A stretch of DNA of 5,525 nucleotides, from positions 1-5,525 of the forward strand of contig JAQGHH010000546.1 of NCBI GenBank assembly GCA_028288945.1, given 5' to 3'. A program made the translations under genes and the position numbers. Origin of the DNA: Phycisphaerales bacterium (GTDB lineage Bacteria; Planctomycetota; Phycisphaerae; Tepidisphaerales; Tepidisphaeraceae). The notes beneath the pieces are model-generated. The model saw only the letters and a list, made by a program, of their open reading frames with translations, was not told the DNA's origin and made no database searches. Below, in pieces: positions 5,200 to 5,525 of the stretch. Within the stretch, counting starts at the first letter, position 1. The number at the start of each line of letters is the position of its first letter.

Positions 5200-5525
5200 A
5201 TGGGGTCAATCATGGCAGGCAACGAAATGGCCGCTCCTGATGCCGGCGAAAAGGCGAGTCACGCCGAGGTTCAAAAGCCCGGGAGCGAAACGGAGGCGGA
5301 GCTTTCGCCGGCGAAATTGGCGGTGCTGCGGGAATTGGCCGGGGGAAGCGGGGTGGCGACCGCGGCGCGGGCGGTTGGAGTCGATCGCCACACCGTCTAC
5401 CGCTGGATGCGCAAAGACCCGGAGTTCATCGCGGCACTCAACGCATGGCGCAACCAGAGCGTCCAATGGGCCAGGGAGCAGATGGTCGCCGTGCTCGACG
5501 AGGCCGCCGCCACCGTGCGCCACGC
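5200..5525 (+). CDS. Helix-turn-helix protein, terminase-small-subunit/transposase-like (3' truncated)
   Basis: The open frame starts after a stop at 5155-5157 and runs off the window, giving 108 complete codons. ATG at 5200 has AAGG 6 bases upstream; ATG at 5212 in the same frame (GGGG 6 bases upstream) is an equally plausible start. The first 30 or so residues are polar and probably disordered. Residues about 35-76 form a helix-turn-helix: LSPAKLAVLRELAGG, then VATAARAVGVDRHTVYRWMRKDPEF. A helical segment with Trp, Arg and Ala (ALNAWRNQSVQWAREQ) follows. The 'AARAVGVxxxTVYRWxxxDPEF' pattern is shared by many homeodomain-like HTH proteins related to phage terminase small subunits and transposase N-termini, which bind DNA. 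Many such genes are stand-alone and uncharacterised in environmental bacteria. What lies downstream is needed to decide between phage, transposon and orphan regulator. Base use resembles the main genes. Confidence 0.75.
   Translation, partial: MGSIMAGNEMAAPDAGEKASHAEVQKPGSETEAELSPAKLAVLRELAGGSGVATAARAVGVDRHTVYRWMRKDPEFIAALNAWRNQSVQWAREQMVAVLDEAAATVRH

Noticed and set aside
4287..5222. Minus-strand frame of 311 codons overlapping the M50 3' end
   Set aside because: Its C-terminal half is antisense to the zinc-ribbon and protease coding region. Only the part over 4777-5040 looks protein-like, and that is noted separately as uncertain.

Overview
The window is GC-rich DNA from a bacterium, with genes on the plus strand only. 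Five protein-coding genes are supported; the first and last are cut by the window edges. Start codons have weak or no Shine-Dalgarno sequences, and the gaps between genes hold palindromic boilerplate repeats of kinds I associate with large planctomycete-like (PVC group) or similar environmental genomes. Assigning the window to Planctomycetota is an inference from general style, not from a marker gene.

Layout. Positions 1-990 hold the 3' part of a two-domain gene: an archaeal adenylate-kinase-like P-loop kinase region (its P-loop lies upstream of the window) followed by a nucleoside 2-deoxyribosyltransferase-like domain. A 185-base gap is almost filled by one long inverted repeat (1018-1160). 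A LOG-family nucleotide phosphoribohydrolase follows (1176-1763), then, 104 bases on, a 12-TM major facilitator superfamily transporter (1868-3322). A 497-base gap (3323-3819) holds the most striking structure here: a roughly 400-bp island of different short palindromic repeats arranged concentrically (A-C-D-D'-C'-A'). A membrane-embedded M50 (site-2-protease-like) metalloprotease with a C-terminal eight-cysteine zinc-ribbon pair follows (3820-4776). A 423-base stretch of uncertain content (4777-5199) contains a strong hairpin and mutually exclusive weak ORFs. The window ends in the N-terminal part of a helix-turn-helix protein of terminase-small-subunit/transposase-like type.

How the genes may work together. 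The first two genes both encode folds that act on nucleotides, and both families include enzymes that make or break the bond between base and sugar, so a small nucleotide-processing or salvage unit is plausible. The MFS transporter could move a related metabolite, but nothing in its sequence fixes the substrate. The M50 protease and the HTH protein are separated from these and from each other by repeat-rich or non-coding DNA and are probably independent units. No RNA genes, CRISPR arrays, recognisable insertion sequences or defence cassettes were found.
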